Source of the DNA: Bacillus glycinifermentans | GTDB taxonomy: Bacteria; Bacillota; Bacilli; Bacillales; Bacillaceae | DNA: 64,000 nucleotides | NCBI RefSeq assembly: GCF_001042475.2 | Contig: NZ_LECW02000035.1 | Coordinates: 35,870-99,869 of the forward strand | Reading direction: 5' to 3' | Shown: positions 33,180 through 40,809 of the stretch, in pieces | How the letters are laid out: every line of letters starts with the position of its first letter | Numbering within the stretch: position 1 is the first letter of the stretch | Notes under the pieces: model-generated | The model's database searches: none | What the model was told of the DNA's origin: nothing | The model's input: only the letters and a program-made list of their open reading frames with translations | Position numbers and translations under genes: made by a program

Positions 33180-35732
33180 ATGAAAAAAAATGCGCTTTCT
33201 GTCTTAAGAATTATGTTGCCGGCAGCCGTACTTCTGCTGGTCGTTTATCAGGCCAGAAAAGAGCTCGCCGGGTTGTCCGTTAAAGAGACCTTTCTGATTA
33301 TAAACAATGTCGAAAGAAGCAATCTGTTCATATTGGTTTTTATCGGTCTTATGGCCGTTCTTGCCATGTCTTTATACGATTTTGTGCTAGTCCGCTCTCT
33401 CGGGATGAAGATTTCCAGGTGGAAAACGGTCAGGGTGTCATGGATCGCCAATTCGTTCAACAATGTCCTTGGATTCGGCGGCCTGTCAGGCGCCGGTTTA
33501 CGAACGATTCTTTATAAAGAGCATGTCAGTGATGTCAAGCTGCTGATCAAAGGAATCGCAACGCTTGCAACCTCCGTTCTTCTCGGACTGTCCGTTCTCA
33601 GCATGTTCGTCTTCATCGGGCTGCTGTCTCCGGGAAAACTGATTTTTGAAAAGACGTGGCTCTTCCTCGGTGCCATCGGAATGGCGCTGATCGTTCCCGT
33701 CCTCATCGTCTATTTGATCATCAAAAGGAAGAGAGGCGGCGCCGTAGAAAAAGGTTTGAGACCTTCCGTCTTTTTTTCATATTTGGGTGCATCTGTCTGC
33801 GAATGGATTGCGGCGGGACTGGTCATGTATTTCTCGCTCATAACCTTGGGAATAGACCTTGACGCTAGAAAGGTCCTCGGCGTTTTTGCGATCGCTTCTG
33901 TCGCGGGAATGATCAGCCTTGTCCCTGGCGGATTCGGCTCGTTTGATTTGCTTTTTTTAGTCGGTATGAATCAATTCGGCGTCGATAATGAAATTATCCT
34001 GACAGCCATTGTTCTTTACAGGCTTGCCTACTCATTTATTCCTTTTGGGTTCGGCCTTCTTTTTGCGGCGGCGGACATGACGGGGAATACGATAAAAAAG
34101 CTTGAAGAAAAGCCGATTATTGCCCCGGCAATTGAGACGACCAACATCCTGCTGGTCTTGCACAGAGCTTTGTTGTTCCGTTTGCTGAACGGCTCGCTTG
34201 CCGTAATTTCATTTTGCTGCGGAGCGATTATTCTGGCGTCTGCCGCCCTCCCGATCGACAGGAGCACGCTCATTACGGATATTCCCCGCCATATGCTGAC
34301 GGTATTAAACGGCCTTTCCATCAGCTTTGGTTTGATTTTATTGATCGTTCCGCTTGAGCTTTATAAGAGGACGAAGCGTTCCTTATATTTGGCCTTGACA
34401 GCTTTGGCATTTGCTTTTGTGTTCAGCATTTTTAAAGGTTTTAATATCAGTGCGGTATTTATCACGCCGATCGTGTTCATCCTGCTTATTTTGCTGCGAC
34501 GGCAGTTTACGAGGGAGCGGTCTGTATATACCTTTGTACAAATGGCGTGGGCGGCATTTATTTACCTTTTTGCCCTTTGGAACTACAATATCATTGCCTC
34601 CATCATGTGGGAGAGGCTCGGTCATGTGGTCGTAAAAGACTATTACATCCACAGCGAACAGCATGTCGATTATGCGACAGTGTTTGCTTTATTGTTTGTT
34701 CCGATGTTTTGCATCATTTTTATTTGGCTGTTCAACAGAAAGGTTAACCCGATCGGGGAAGAGCCGGACTTTGAAAAGCTGGAGCAATTTTTGAATGAAA
34801 AAGGCGGGAACGCTTTGAGCCATTTAGGTTTTTTGGGAGATAAGCGGTTTTTCTATTCGAGTGACGGCAATGCGCTGATTCAATTTGCGAAAATCGGCCA
34901 GCGCCTCGTTGTTCTCGGCGATCCTTCCGGCCAAAAGGAATCCTTTCCCCTCATTTTGCAGGAATTCCTTCATTTGGCCGACCAAAAAGGCTACCTCGTC
35001 ATTTTCTACCAGATTGAAAGGGAGGATATGGCGCTCTATCACGATTTCGGCTACCGTTTCTTTAAGCTTGGCGAAGAGGCGATCGTCGATCTCAACACCT
35101 TTACGATTAAAGGAAAAAAACGGGCCGGATTAAGGGCGATATACAACCGCTTTGAACGGGAAGGGTATACGTTCCACGTCGAACAGCCGCCGTTTTCAAG
35201 CGACTTTCTCAATCAGCTGCGGAACATATCTGACGAGTGGCTGGGACGAAAAAAGGAAAAAGGATTTTCGCTCGGTTATTTTAAGGAAGAGTATTTGCAA
35301 AAGGCGCCGATCGCTGTATTAAAAGATGAAGACGGAGAGATCGTCGCATTTATGAATATCATGCCGATGTACCAGGAAGGCGAGATTTCCATCGACTTGA
35401 TGCGTTATTCCCACAAAGCGCCGAAAGGCATCATGGATGCGCTGTTTATCCACTTGTTTCAATGGGGGCAAGAGCAGGGCTATACCGCGTTTAACATGGG
35501 AATGGCCCCGCTCTCAAACGTCGGCACATCCTTTCAGTCATTTTGGACGGAGCGGCTCGCCGCCGTGATATTCAACAATGTCAGCTATTTATACAGCTTC
35601 AGCGGCCTCCGCTCATTCAAAGAAAAATACAAACCCGAATGGCGCGGAAAATATTTAGCCTACAGAAAAAACAGATCGCTGCCGGCCACGATGTTTCTCG
35701 TCACAAGGCTGATCGGGAGACGGGAGAAGTGA
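33180..35732 (+). CDS. mprF: Phosphatidylglycerol lysyltransferase/flippase MprF
   Basis: An 850-residue membrane enzyme. The N-terminal part (about 1-510) has some fourteen membrane segments, including the flippase region (NSFNNVLGFGGLSGAGLR, SLVPGGFGSFDLLF). The cytosolic C-terminal synthase domain (about 530-850; DUF2156) has LVVLGDPSGQKESF, MRYSHKAPKGIMDALF and FNMGMAPLSN. MprF transfers lysine from Lys-tRNA to phosphatidylglycerol and flips the product, which lowers surface negative charge and protects against cationic peptides and daptomycin. It is B. subtilis YfiX. GAGAAGAGGTATTC precedes ATG 33180 and a terminator follows. Confidence 0.95.
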   Translation: MKKNALSVLRIMLPAAVLLLVVYQARKELAGLSVKETFLIINNVERSNLFILVFIGLMAVLAMSLYDFVLVRSLGMKISRWKTVRVSWIANSFNNVLGFGGLSGAGLRTILYKEHVSDVKLLIKGIATLATSVLLGLSVLSMFVFIGLLSPGKLIFEKTWLFLGAIGMALIVPVLIVYLIIKRKRGGAVEKGLRPSVFFSYLGASVCEWIAAGLVMYFSLITLGIDLDARKVLGVFAIASVAGMISLVPGGFGSFDLLFLVGMNQFGVDNEIILTAIVLYRLAYSFIPFGFGLLFAAADMTGNTIKKLEEKPIIAPAIETTNILLVLHRALLFRLLNGSLAVISFCCGAIILASAALPIDRSTLITDIPRHMLTVLNGLSISFGLILLIVPLELYKRTKRSLYLALTALAFAFVFSIFKGFNISAVFITPIVFILLILLRRQFTRERSVYTFVQMAWAAFIYLFALWNYNIIASIMWERLGHVVVKDYYIHSEQHVDYATVFALLFVPMFCIIFIWLFNRKVNPIGEEPDFEKLEQFLNEKGGNALSHLGFLGDKRFFYSSDGNALIQFAKIGQRLVVLGDPSGQKESFPLILQEFLHLADQKGYLVIFYQIEREDMALYHDFGYRFFKLGEEAIVDLNTFTIKGKKRAGLRAIYNRFEREGYTFHVEQPPFSSDFLNQLRNISDEWLGRKKEKGFSLGYFKEEYLQKAPIAVLKDEDGEIVAFMNIMPMYQEGEISIDLMRYSHKAPKGIMDALFIHLFQWGQEQGYTAFNMGMAPLSNVGTSFQSFWTERLAAVIFNNVSYLYSFSGLRSFKEKYKPEWRGKYLAYRKNRSLPATMFLVTRLIGRREK

Positions 35733-35734
35733 TG

Positions 35735-35765
35735 GGCTGTCTTTTTGTTAAAAGACAGCCTTATT
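35735..35765 (+). terminator. Rho-independent terminator of mprF
   Basis: Perfect 11-bp stem GGCTGTCTTTT / AAAAGACAGCC, loop TGTT, followed by TTATTT. Confidence 0.85.
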
Positions 35766-35868
35766 TGTATAACATGAATTTCATTCCCGAAAATCAATTT
35801 TTCCGCAGTTTCAAAAAGTCATCACTCCCCTTATAATGAAAAGAAACCGCGAAACAAGGGGGATCCAG

Positions 35869-36756
35869 ATGAAACAAGTCGAAGTACTCAGATATGATGC
35901 ATTTTCAAAGGAGCCGAATAAAGGAAATCCGGCGGGGGTCGTGTTGGAAGGGAGTCGTTTGACCGACGAAGAGATGCAGCTGATTGCAAAGAAAGCAGGA
36001 TATAATGAAACTTCATTTTTGCTGCCGAGCAAGTCGGCTGACCTTCGCCTCCGCTATTTTACGCCCGGACACGAAATGAATTTATGCGGCCATGCGACCG
36101 TTGCTTCCCTTTATGCGCTTTATGAAAAAGGCGGGATTGGGCCCGGTGCAGAGCTGAAGGTAGAGACGAAAGCCGGCAATCTGACCGTTAAGACGGGTTA
36201 TGCTGATGAAGAGAAGCATTTTTTTGTTACGCTGGAGCAGGCGCCGCCGAGCTTTCGTCCGTTTGCGGGAGACAGGGCCAAGCTGGCTGAAGCACTCGGC
36301 ATCACTGAAGCGGACTTCCACGATTCGTTGCCCATCGTTTACGGAAGCACCGGGACTTGGACGCTGCTGGTGCCTGTTCAACATTTGGCGGCATGCCGGA
36401 AGATGCAGCCGAAAAATTCCGAATTCCCAGCCATTTTAACGGACATGCCCCGCGCTTCTGTCCATCCGTTCTCTTTGGAGACGATCCACCGTGACAGCCA
36501 TCTCCACGGCCGGCATTTTTCTTCTCCGTATTCCGGGACGATTGAGGATCCCGTTACCGGAACAGCTTCAGGTGTTATGGGCGCCTATATGAAAACGTAC
36601 GGAGAAGCGGATCAAAATGTATTTTTGATCGAACAGGGGCAGGAAATCGGCAAAGACGGCAAGGTGAAAATCGAAATTTTTGAAGAAAACGGCGAGATGA
36701 AGGCGAAAATGACCGGAACGGCCGTTTTTGCAGAAAAGCAAATCATCGACATTTGA
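35869..36756 (+). CDS. yfhB: PhzF-family isomerase-like protein YfhB
   Basis: A 295-residue protein of the PhzF/diaminopimelate-epimerase fold. Family blocks: VLRYDAFSKEPNKGNPAGVVL with its conserved NPAGV, GYNETSFLLP with the catalytic glutamate, FTPGHEMNLCGHATVAS, and PYSGTIEDPVTGTASGVMG. Start ATG 35869 follows AAGGGGGATCC; TATAAT at 35832-35837 may be its -10. The reaction of this branch is not established. It is YfhB of the B. subtilis yfh region. Confidence 0.88.
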   Translation: MKQVEVLRYDAFSKEPNKGNPAGVVLEGSRLTDEEMQLIAKKAGYNETSFLLPSKSADLRLRYFTPGHEMNLCGHATVASLYALYEKGGIGPGAELKVETKAGNLTVKTGYADEEKHFFVTLEQAPPSFRPFAGDRAKLAEALGITEADFHDSLPIVYGSTGTWTLLVPVQHLAACRKMQPKNSEFPAILTDMPRASVHPFSLETIHRDSHLHGRHFSSPYSGTIEDPVTGTASGVMGAYMKTYGEADQNVFLIEQGQEIGKDGKVKIEIFEENGEMKAKMTGTAVFAEKQIIDI

Positions 36757-36791
36757 AACCTCCGTTTCCGTTCTGAATGAATGGTTTATCG

Positions 36792-36841
36792 TTGAAAACG
36801 TGAAAATAAACCTTTATAATCAACAATGATAATCATTTTCA
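36792..36841 (+). promoter_or_regulatory. yfhC promoter with Fur box
   Basis: TTGAAA (36792-36797) - 17 - TATAAT (36815-36820), directly followed by TGATAATCATTTTCA (36827-36841), which matches the 7-1-7 Fur box in 14 of 15 bases. It covers the start point, so Fur with iron should block yfhC; yfhC is, as I recall, in the B. subtilis Fur regulon. Confidence 0.88.
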
Positions 36842-36858
36842 TTTGAGGAGGCGCTGAT

Positions 36859-37443
36859 ATGAGCGATATCTTGCAGTCTGAAAAAGGCAGCATTCGTAAA
36901 GCGATAAGAAATAGAAGAACGGTTCGGAAATTTAAAAGCGATCCGGTGTCTAAAGAGGTTGTCCTTGAGCTGCTGGAAGACGCAGTTTATGCGCCAAATC
37001 ACAAGCTGACAGAGCCGTGGAGGTTTGTTTATGTCGGAACAGAAAGCGGAAAACAGAAGCATGCCGACAATTTAGATAAGGCACTCCAAGAGATTAAGCC
37101 CGATAGGTCGGAAGAACAAATCAAAAAATTCAGGGACCATATTATGAGTGTTCCGGCTTTTCTCTTTGTCATTTTGAAGGAAGACGAAAATGAACGGGTC
37201 AGAAATGACGACTTCGCAGCCGTCAGCTGTTTGATTCAAAACCTTCAGCTTCTCGCCTGGGAAAAAGGGATCGGGATGGTGTGGAAAAGCGGACAGGTGC
37301 TTTATAATCGAACGCTTCAGCAATTGATGGGGCTTGACAGCAATGAACGGTTTGCCGCGATTTTGCAGCTCGGCTATCCGGCGGAAATTCCTAAAGTGCA
37401 AACAAGGACGCCCGCAAAGCGGCTTCTTACGGAGCTTTCTTAA
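36859..37443 (+). CDS. yfhC: Nitroreductase-family flavoprotein YfhC, iron-regulated
   Basis: A 194-residue FMN enzyme of the nitroreductase family: IRKAIRNRRTVRKFKSDPV binds the FMN phosphate, EDAVYAPNHKLTEPWRFVYV and LLAWEKGIGMVWKSGQVLY are further family blocks, and the C-terminus ILQLGYPAEIPKV is typical. TTTGAGGAGGCGCTGAT precedes ATG. The Fur box over its promoter indicates expression under iron limitation. Substrate unknown. Confidence 0.9.
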   Translation: MSDILQSEKGSIRKAIRNRRTVRKFKSDPVSKEVVLELLEDAVYAPNHKLTEPWRFVYVGTESGKQKHADNLDKALQEIKPDRSEEQIKKFRDHIMSVPAFLFVILKEDENERVRNDDFAAVSCLIQNLQLLAWEKGIGMVWKSGQVLYNRTLQQLMGLDSNERFAAILQLGYPAEIPKVQTRTPAKRLLTELS

Positions 37444-37447
37444 AGAA

Positions 37448-37471
37448 GAAAGCCCTGCAAACAGGGCTTTC
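37448..37471. terminator. Bidirectional terminator between yfhC and yfhD
   Basis: Perfect 10-bp stem GAAAGCCCTG / CAGGGCTTTC with loop CAAA between convergent genes. Confidence 0.8.
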
Positions 37472-37482
37472 GAAATGAATGG

Positions 37483-37677
37483 CTACTTTGACTGCCGCTC
37501 TTTGGCGCGTTTGTCAGCTGCCTCCATGCGGCTTCGAGCCTCGCGATCATCCTGATCGGCAAGTTCAGCAGAATATTCCTCATAAACGCCGTCAGTTTCT
37601 TTTTTATACTGATCAGGCACTTGAGGAAGCTTTTGTTTGTTTTTGTCACGGTTTTTGTGGATTGAATTTCTGCCCAT
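37483..37677 (-). CDS. yfhD: Small YfhD-family protein
   Basis: A 64-residue, very polar protein starting at ATG 37677 (GGGGTGA upstream). It begins MGRNSIHKNRDKNKQKLPQVPD and continues TDGVYEEYSAELADQDDREA, which is the YfhD family sequence almost residue for residue as I recall B. subtilis YfhD. Function unknown; it has no membrane segment or cysteine. Confidence 0.88.
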   Translation of the reverse strand: MGRNSIHKNRDKNKQKLPQVPDQYKKETDGVYEEYSAELADQDDREARSRMEAADKRAKERQSK

Positions 37678-37748
37678 TCTCACATCACCCCTAAGTCATT
37701 AATCAGCCGGACAGTGTTATTGTTGGCTGATCAGACTGCCGCTATGCA

Positions 37749-37862
37749 TTATGATTTTTCATCGGCGGCCCGCTTTGCTCTTTTAAATTCCCGCTGATAC
37801 ATGACTTCCTGTGTTTTGGTCAAGGTCGTTTTAATTTGATCACGCTTTTTCTTTTCAGCCAT
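37749..37862 (-). CDS. yfhE: Small YfhE-family protein
   Basis: A 37-residue basic protein coded from ATG 37862 (GGAGG eight bases upstream) to TAA at 37749. Sequence features: MAEKKKRDQIKTTLTKTQ then EVMYQREFKRAKRAADEKS. This fits YfhE of B. subtilis (KTQEVLYQREFKRADRAA core) and lies next to yfhD as it should. Function unknown. It is below usual length cut-offs. Confidence 0.82.
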   Translation of the reverse strand: MAEKKKRDQIKTTLTKTQEVMYQREFKRAKRAADEKS

Positions 37863-37926
37863 TTTTCAAGCCTCCTAAACATCAGATTATTCACAGGCTG
37901 TCCGTTTTGGAGGCATTTATACAATG

Positions 37927-38466
37927 TTACGCTTCTTTTAAGCGGAGGCTTTCGTCTTCAAACGTCCGCAGGCTGTGCAATGTGTAAAGATCTTTCGGGA
38001 TTTCAAACAAAAGAAATGCATCGCTGTCCCCGCGGTTCAGCCTGCCGGGATCAGCCTGAACCGCGTATGGCAGCTTTTCTGCGGCTTTGAGGGAGCGTGT
38101 GTTTGTTTTTCTGATTTTCATAAATACCGTCTCAACGTTTTTTTCATAAAAAAGCTCGCAGAAAAACGCGTTTTTTGCCCGCTGATTATAGCCTTTTCCG
38201 TGGTAAGGCTTCCCGAGCCACGTTCCTAAAAACCCCGTATTTCCCTTTATTTCATATAAACTGATGCAGCCGATCGGATTCTCCCATTCGTCGAGAATCG
38301 TGCGGGAGATCAGTTTTCCCTGTTCTTCCTCTTCAATGGTGTTCTTCACATGAAACATATACTCTTCAATGGTCTCCGTTTTATTCCGGACAAAAGGAAA
38401 TACTTCCGGATGTTTCACAAGATCAAAAAGTGCATGGCAGTCGGCCATTTCACGTTTTTTCAGCAT
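37927..38466 (-). CDS. GNAT-family N-acetyltransferase
   Basis: A 179-residue protein from ATG 38466 (AAGGAGGGGCTGCC before it). It has the RimJ/RimL-type GNAT layout: ADCHALFDLVKHPEVFPFV at the N-terminus, NPIGCISLYEIKGNTGFLGTWLGKPYHGKGYNQRA containing the acetyl-CoA loop (Q/RxxGxG-like PYHGKGY), and a C-terminal MKIRKTNTRSLKAAEKL. It probably acetylates a protein N-terminus, small amine or antibiotic; the substrate cannot be told. It occupies the place where yfhF stands in B. subtilis. Confidence 0.82.
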   Translation of the reverse strand: MLKKREMADCHALFDLVKHPEVFPFVRNKTETIEEYMFHVKNTIEEEEQGKLISRTILDEWENPIGCISLYEIKGNTGFLGTWLGKPYHGKGYNQRAKNAFFCELFYEKNVETVFMKIRKTNTRSLKAAEKLPYAVQADPGRLNRGDSDAFLLFEIPKDLYTLHSLRTFEDESLRLKEA

Positions 38467-38563
38467 GGCAGCCCCTCCTTGAGGGCGGCTTTCCTTCATC
38501 AAAAAGATGCTGCTCCACCCTCGAAATTTTTTAATCAAATATGTCTTGCTCATCCATTAAAAA

Positions 38564-38629
38564 ATTCGGGGTGGGAATCGAACCCACTAAAACCAGAGAC
38601 CTGGTGGCGCACCATTTGCCTTCCCAATT
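38564..38629 (-). other. tRNA-like remnant (acceptor and T arm only)
   Basis: Read on the minus strand: AATTGGG (38629-38623) pairs with CCCGAAT (38570-38564) in six of seven positions, and GTGGG-TTCGATT-CCCAC (38587-38571) is a perfect T arm with the TTCGATT loop. Between them only 35 bases remain, including a small ACCAG/CTGGT hairpin, too few for normal D and anticodon arms. No CCA end is coded. It looks like a degenerate or truncated tRNA gene. Confidence 0.5.
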
Positions 38630-38882
38630 CATATCAAATTGCTTTTGATTTCTATATTTTACGCAGCAAAAAAGCGAAAAGATACAAGGCTATTGCGGGA
38701 AAATTGCGCGGAAAAAGCTTATTTGGTGAAACCGGTAAATTTCTGCTCTTGCACGTGAAGTATTTTTGTTCGGCTTCTGCCGGTTTTCTTGATAAAATGT
38801 AGACGTGATGTCCGAGCGTCTGTTAAGCGCCGGAAATTACATCATGATCTCTCAAACAGAAAACGGGAGAAGGGAGTTTTTT

Positions 38883-39674
38883 ATGCCGTATATTACAAAA
38901 ATCTCCGCCCAGAAAAACAATAAAGACCGGGTCAATATTTTTCTGGACGAAAAATACGCGTTCAGCGTTGACATGGATGTTCTCGTTAAGTTTAATCTGA
39001 AAAAGGGAAAACAGCTTGATGAGCTTGACGTCATCGAAATCCAGTATGGTGATGATATTAAAAAAGGTTTTAATCAAGCGCTCGATTACCTTTCGTACAG
39101 AATGCGCTCGATAAAAGAAGTCAAAGACCATTTAAAGAAAAAAGGTGTCGCAGATTCCGCAGTGACCGAAATCATTCATATGCTGAAAAGTTATAAATAC
39201 GTAGATGACCGGGAATTCGCGGCCGCTTATGTAAGCACTCACCGCAAAACGAGCGGCAAGGGCCCCGATGTTCTATATAAAGAGCTGCAGCTGAAAGGAA
39301 TCGATGAAGAGCTGATCAAGGAGGCATTAAGCTCATTCACGTTTTCCGAACAAGTGACAGCCGCTGTAAAACACGTTGAAAAAGTGCTGAAAAAGGGAAA
39401 AAAACTGTCTTCCAAAGAGATGAAACAAGCAATCGAACAGCAGTTAATCCGAAAGGGATATTCATTCGATGTGATTAATTGCGCTCTTTCGGAAACAGAC
39501 TATGAGAATGATGATGATGCGGAAAAAGAAGCGCTGTACAAGCATGGGGAAAAAGCGATGAGGCGCTACAATTACGACGGCTCGTACGAAACGAAAATGA
39601 AAGTCAAACAATTTTTGTTTCGCAAAGGATTTCCGCTTGAGATGATCGATCAATATTTAGACGAAGAGAGATGA
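38883..39674 (+). CDS. recX: Regulatory protein RecX
   Basis: A 263-residue protein that binds RecA filaments and limits recombinase activity. ATG 38883 is chosen because AAGGGAG lies six bases upstream; the longer form to 38805 has no homologous N-terminus. It begins MPYITKISAQKNNKDRVNIFL and contains the helical triplet repeats of RecX (LSYRMRSIKEVKDHLKKKG, YVDDREFAAAYV, KGPDVLYKELQLKGI). Same size as B. subtilis RecX (YfhG). yfhH follows four bases later, so both share a transcript. Confidence 0.93.
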   Translation: MPYITKISAQKNNKDRVNIFLDEKYAFSVDMDVLVKFNLKKGKQLDELDVIEIQYGDDIKKGFNQALDYLSYRMRSIKEVKDHLKKKGVADSAVTEIIHMLKSYKYVDDREFAAAYVSTHRKTSGKGPDVLYKELQLKGIDEELIKEALSSFTFSEQVTAAVKHVEKVLKKGKKLSSKEMKQAIEQQLIRKGYSFDVINCALSETDYENDDDAEKEALYKHGEKAMRRYNYDGSYETKMKVKQFLFRKGFPLEMIDQYLDEER

Positions 39675-39678
39675 GAAA

Positions 39679-39993
39679 ATGGAGAAAAGATACAGTGAGA
39701 TGACGACATCCGAACTGCAAAGGGAAATCGGCCTCCTAACGGAAAAAGCGAGAAAGGCGGAGCAAATGGGGATCGTCAACGAGCTTGCCGTTCACGAACG
39801 GAAAATCGCGATGGCAAAGGCGTACCTTTTAGATCCGGCCGATTTTAAGCCGGGTCATGTATATGAAATCGAGGATGCAGGAGAGGATTTTTACATCCGC
39901 TACCTGAACGGCGTCTTTGCCTGGGGATACCGTCTCAAATCTCCCGAGCATGAAGAAGCCCTGCCGATTTCTTTATTAAAAGAAAAGGATTAA
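39679..39993 (+). CDS. yfhH: YfhH family protein (DUF1811)
   Basis: A 104-residue protein four bases after recX. N-terminal helical region TTSELQREIGLLTEKARKAEQMGIVNELAVHERKIAMAKAYL followed by a small beta domain (FKPGHVYEIEDAGEDFYIRYLNGVFAWGYRLKS). Identical in length to B. subtilis YfhH, for which a structure exists but, to my knowledge, no function. The recX linkage is conserved. Confidence 0.9.
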   Translation: MEKRYSEMTTSELQREIGLLTEKARKAEQMGIVNELAVHERKIAMAKAYLLDPADFKPGHVYEIEDAGEDFYIRYLNGVFAWGYRLKSPEHEEALPISLLKEKD

Positions 39994-40022
39994 GGCAAGC
40001 TTAACCCTTTTCATATCGGCGG

Positions 40023-40193
40023 CTATCTTGTACGGATGCGCGTGTTGCGCTGGAGAATGATGAGATCCTGGGTCTGCTGTGTTTCACCGTTTACCTGCGC
40101 CCGCGCATGTTTTGTGTTTGCCCAAGGCTGCGGATAGTTTTGCGTTTTCATCTGGTAAAAATCGTTTATATAAGGTTTGCGGTTTGCACACAA
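40023..40193 (-). CDS. Small YpzG-like protein
   Basis: A 56-residue frame with TTG start at 40193, nine bases after GGAG, and TAG at 40023. It contains NYPQPWANTKHARAQVNGET then QQTQDLIILQRNTRIRTR; the VNGETQQTQDLIIL block is what I associate with the YpzG-like family of small Bacillus proteins. Basic, soluble, no cysteine in the conserved part. It stands next to sspK, so a sporulation role is conceivable. Start codon is uncertain: ATG 40154 is inside the conserved part. Confidence 0.6.
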   Translation of the reverse strand: MCANRKPYINDFYQMKTQNYPQPWANTKHARAQVNGETQQTQDLIILQRNTRIRTR

Positions 40194-40219
40194 AGAAACT
40201 CACTCCATCCAGAAAAAAT

Positions 40220-40369
40220 TTAGCGTTTGCCGGAAGCCCTCATTCTTTCTTGAGGATGGGTATTCGTGCTTCCGTCAGCGCGCTTTGAAGCAAAATCATC
40301 TTTGGCCCGGGGCTCACCTTCAAATTTGTTGTTGTTCATGTTCGGAAAGCCTCTTGCTTTATTCCGCAT
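40220..40369 (-). CDS. sspK: Small acid-soluble spore protein K
   Basis: A 49-residue protein from ATG 40369 (GGAGGAG upstream) to TAA at 40220. It shows [20 protein letters not shown] and [14 protein letters not shown], the SspK signature. SspK is a minor SASP made in the forespore under sigma-G. Too short for most ORF lists. Its position before yfhJ matches B. subtilis. Confidence 0.92.
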   Translation of the reverse strand: MRNKARGFPNMNNNKFEGEPRAKDDFASKRADGSTNTHPQERMRASGKR

Positions 40370-40501
40370 ATGTTATAGGCTCCTCCATTCACATCCAAAA
40401 TGTTTGACGTCTTCGCTTTAGAAGACGTAATGTTAGTATATGAAATGGATGACGTTTTCAAAAAGAAAGTTTTTTCCTAAAGGAAGGAGGGAAAGTTCAA
40501 G

Positions 40502-40771
40502 GTGAAAGCACACTTTGAAAAGCTGACAAATGCGCTTCTTGAAAAGAACCATATGCTGAGCTACGCGCAAGCCAGAACTTGGGTAGCGCTCTTGTGGGAA
40601 GACTTTGAAACGGTATTTGCCAAAGCCGGCCATCCTTACAGGGGAATAGAACTGACGGAACGCGTCGTTTTAGAATGGATTGAGGACAACGGCAGCCATC
40701 TGCATTTATTCGAAACCGGCAATTCTTCTTTTCAAGACCTGTTTACCTCAGACAACGGACTGCTGCATTAA
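40502..40771 (+). CDS. yfhJ: YfhJ / WVELL-type protein
   Basis: An 89-residue protein with GTG start at 40502, preceded by AAGGAGGG. It contains YAQARTWVALLWEDFETVFAKAG and a C-terminal GNSSFQDLFTSDNGLLH. The WV-x-LLWEDFE block is the WVELL-family motif of B. subtilis YfhJ. No known activity. An 8-bp perfect hairpin ACGTCTTC/GAAGACGT (40407-40428) lies upstream between it and the divergent sspK. Confidence 0.82.
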   Translation: MKAHFEKLTNALLEKNHMLSYAQARTWVALLWEDFETVFAKAGHPYRGIELTERVVLEWIEDNGSHLHLFETGNSSFQDLFTSDNGLLH

Positions 40772-40809
40772 TCGCTTTTTCATTTTCTATGCGAAAGGAA
40801 TGTGATGAA

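Noticed and set aside
38350..38802. Plus-strand open frame of 150 codons between the GNAT gene and recX
   Set aside because: It is antisense to the GNAT gene and runs through the tRNA-like remnant (the NSGWESNPL-type peptide is a reversed T arm); no ribosome site and no family resemblance.
40407..40428. ACGTCTTC/GAAGACGT hairpin as terminator or operator upstream of yfhJ and sspK
   Set aside because: Perfect 8-bp arms but no T run for either gene and no matching regulator known to me; not strong enough to call.
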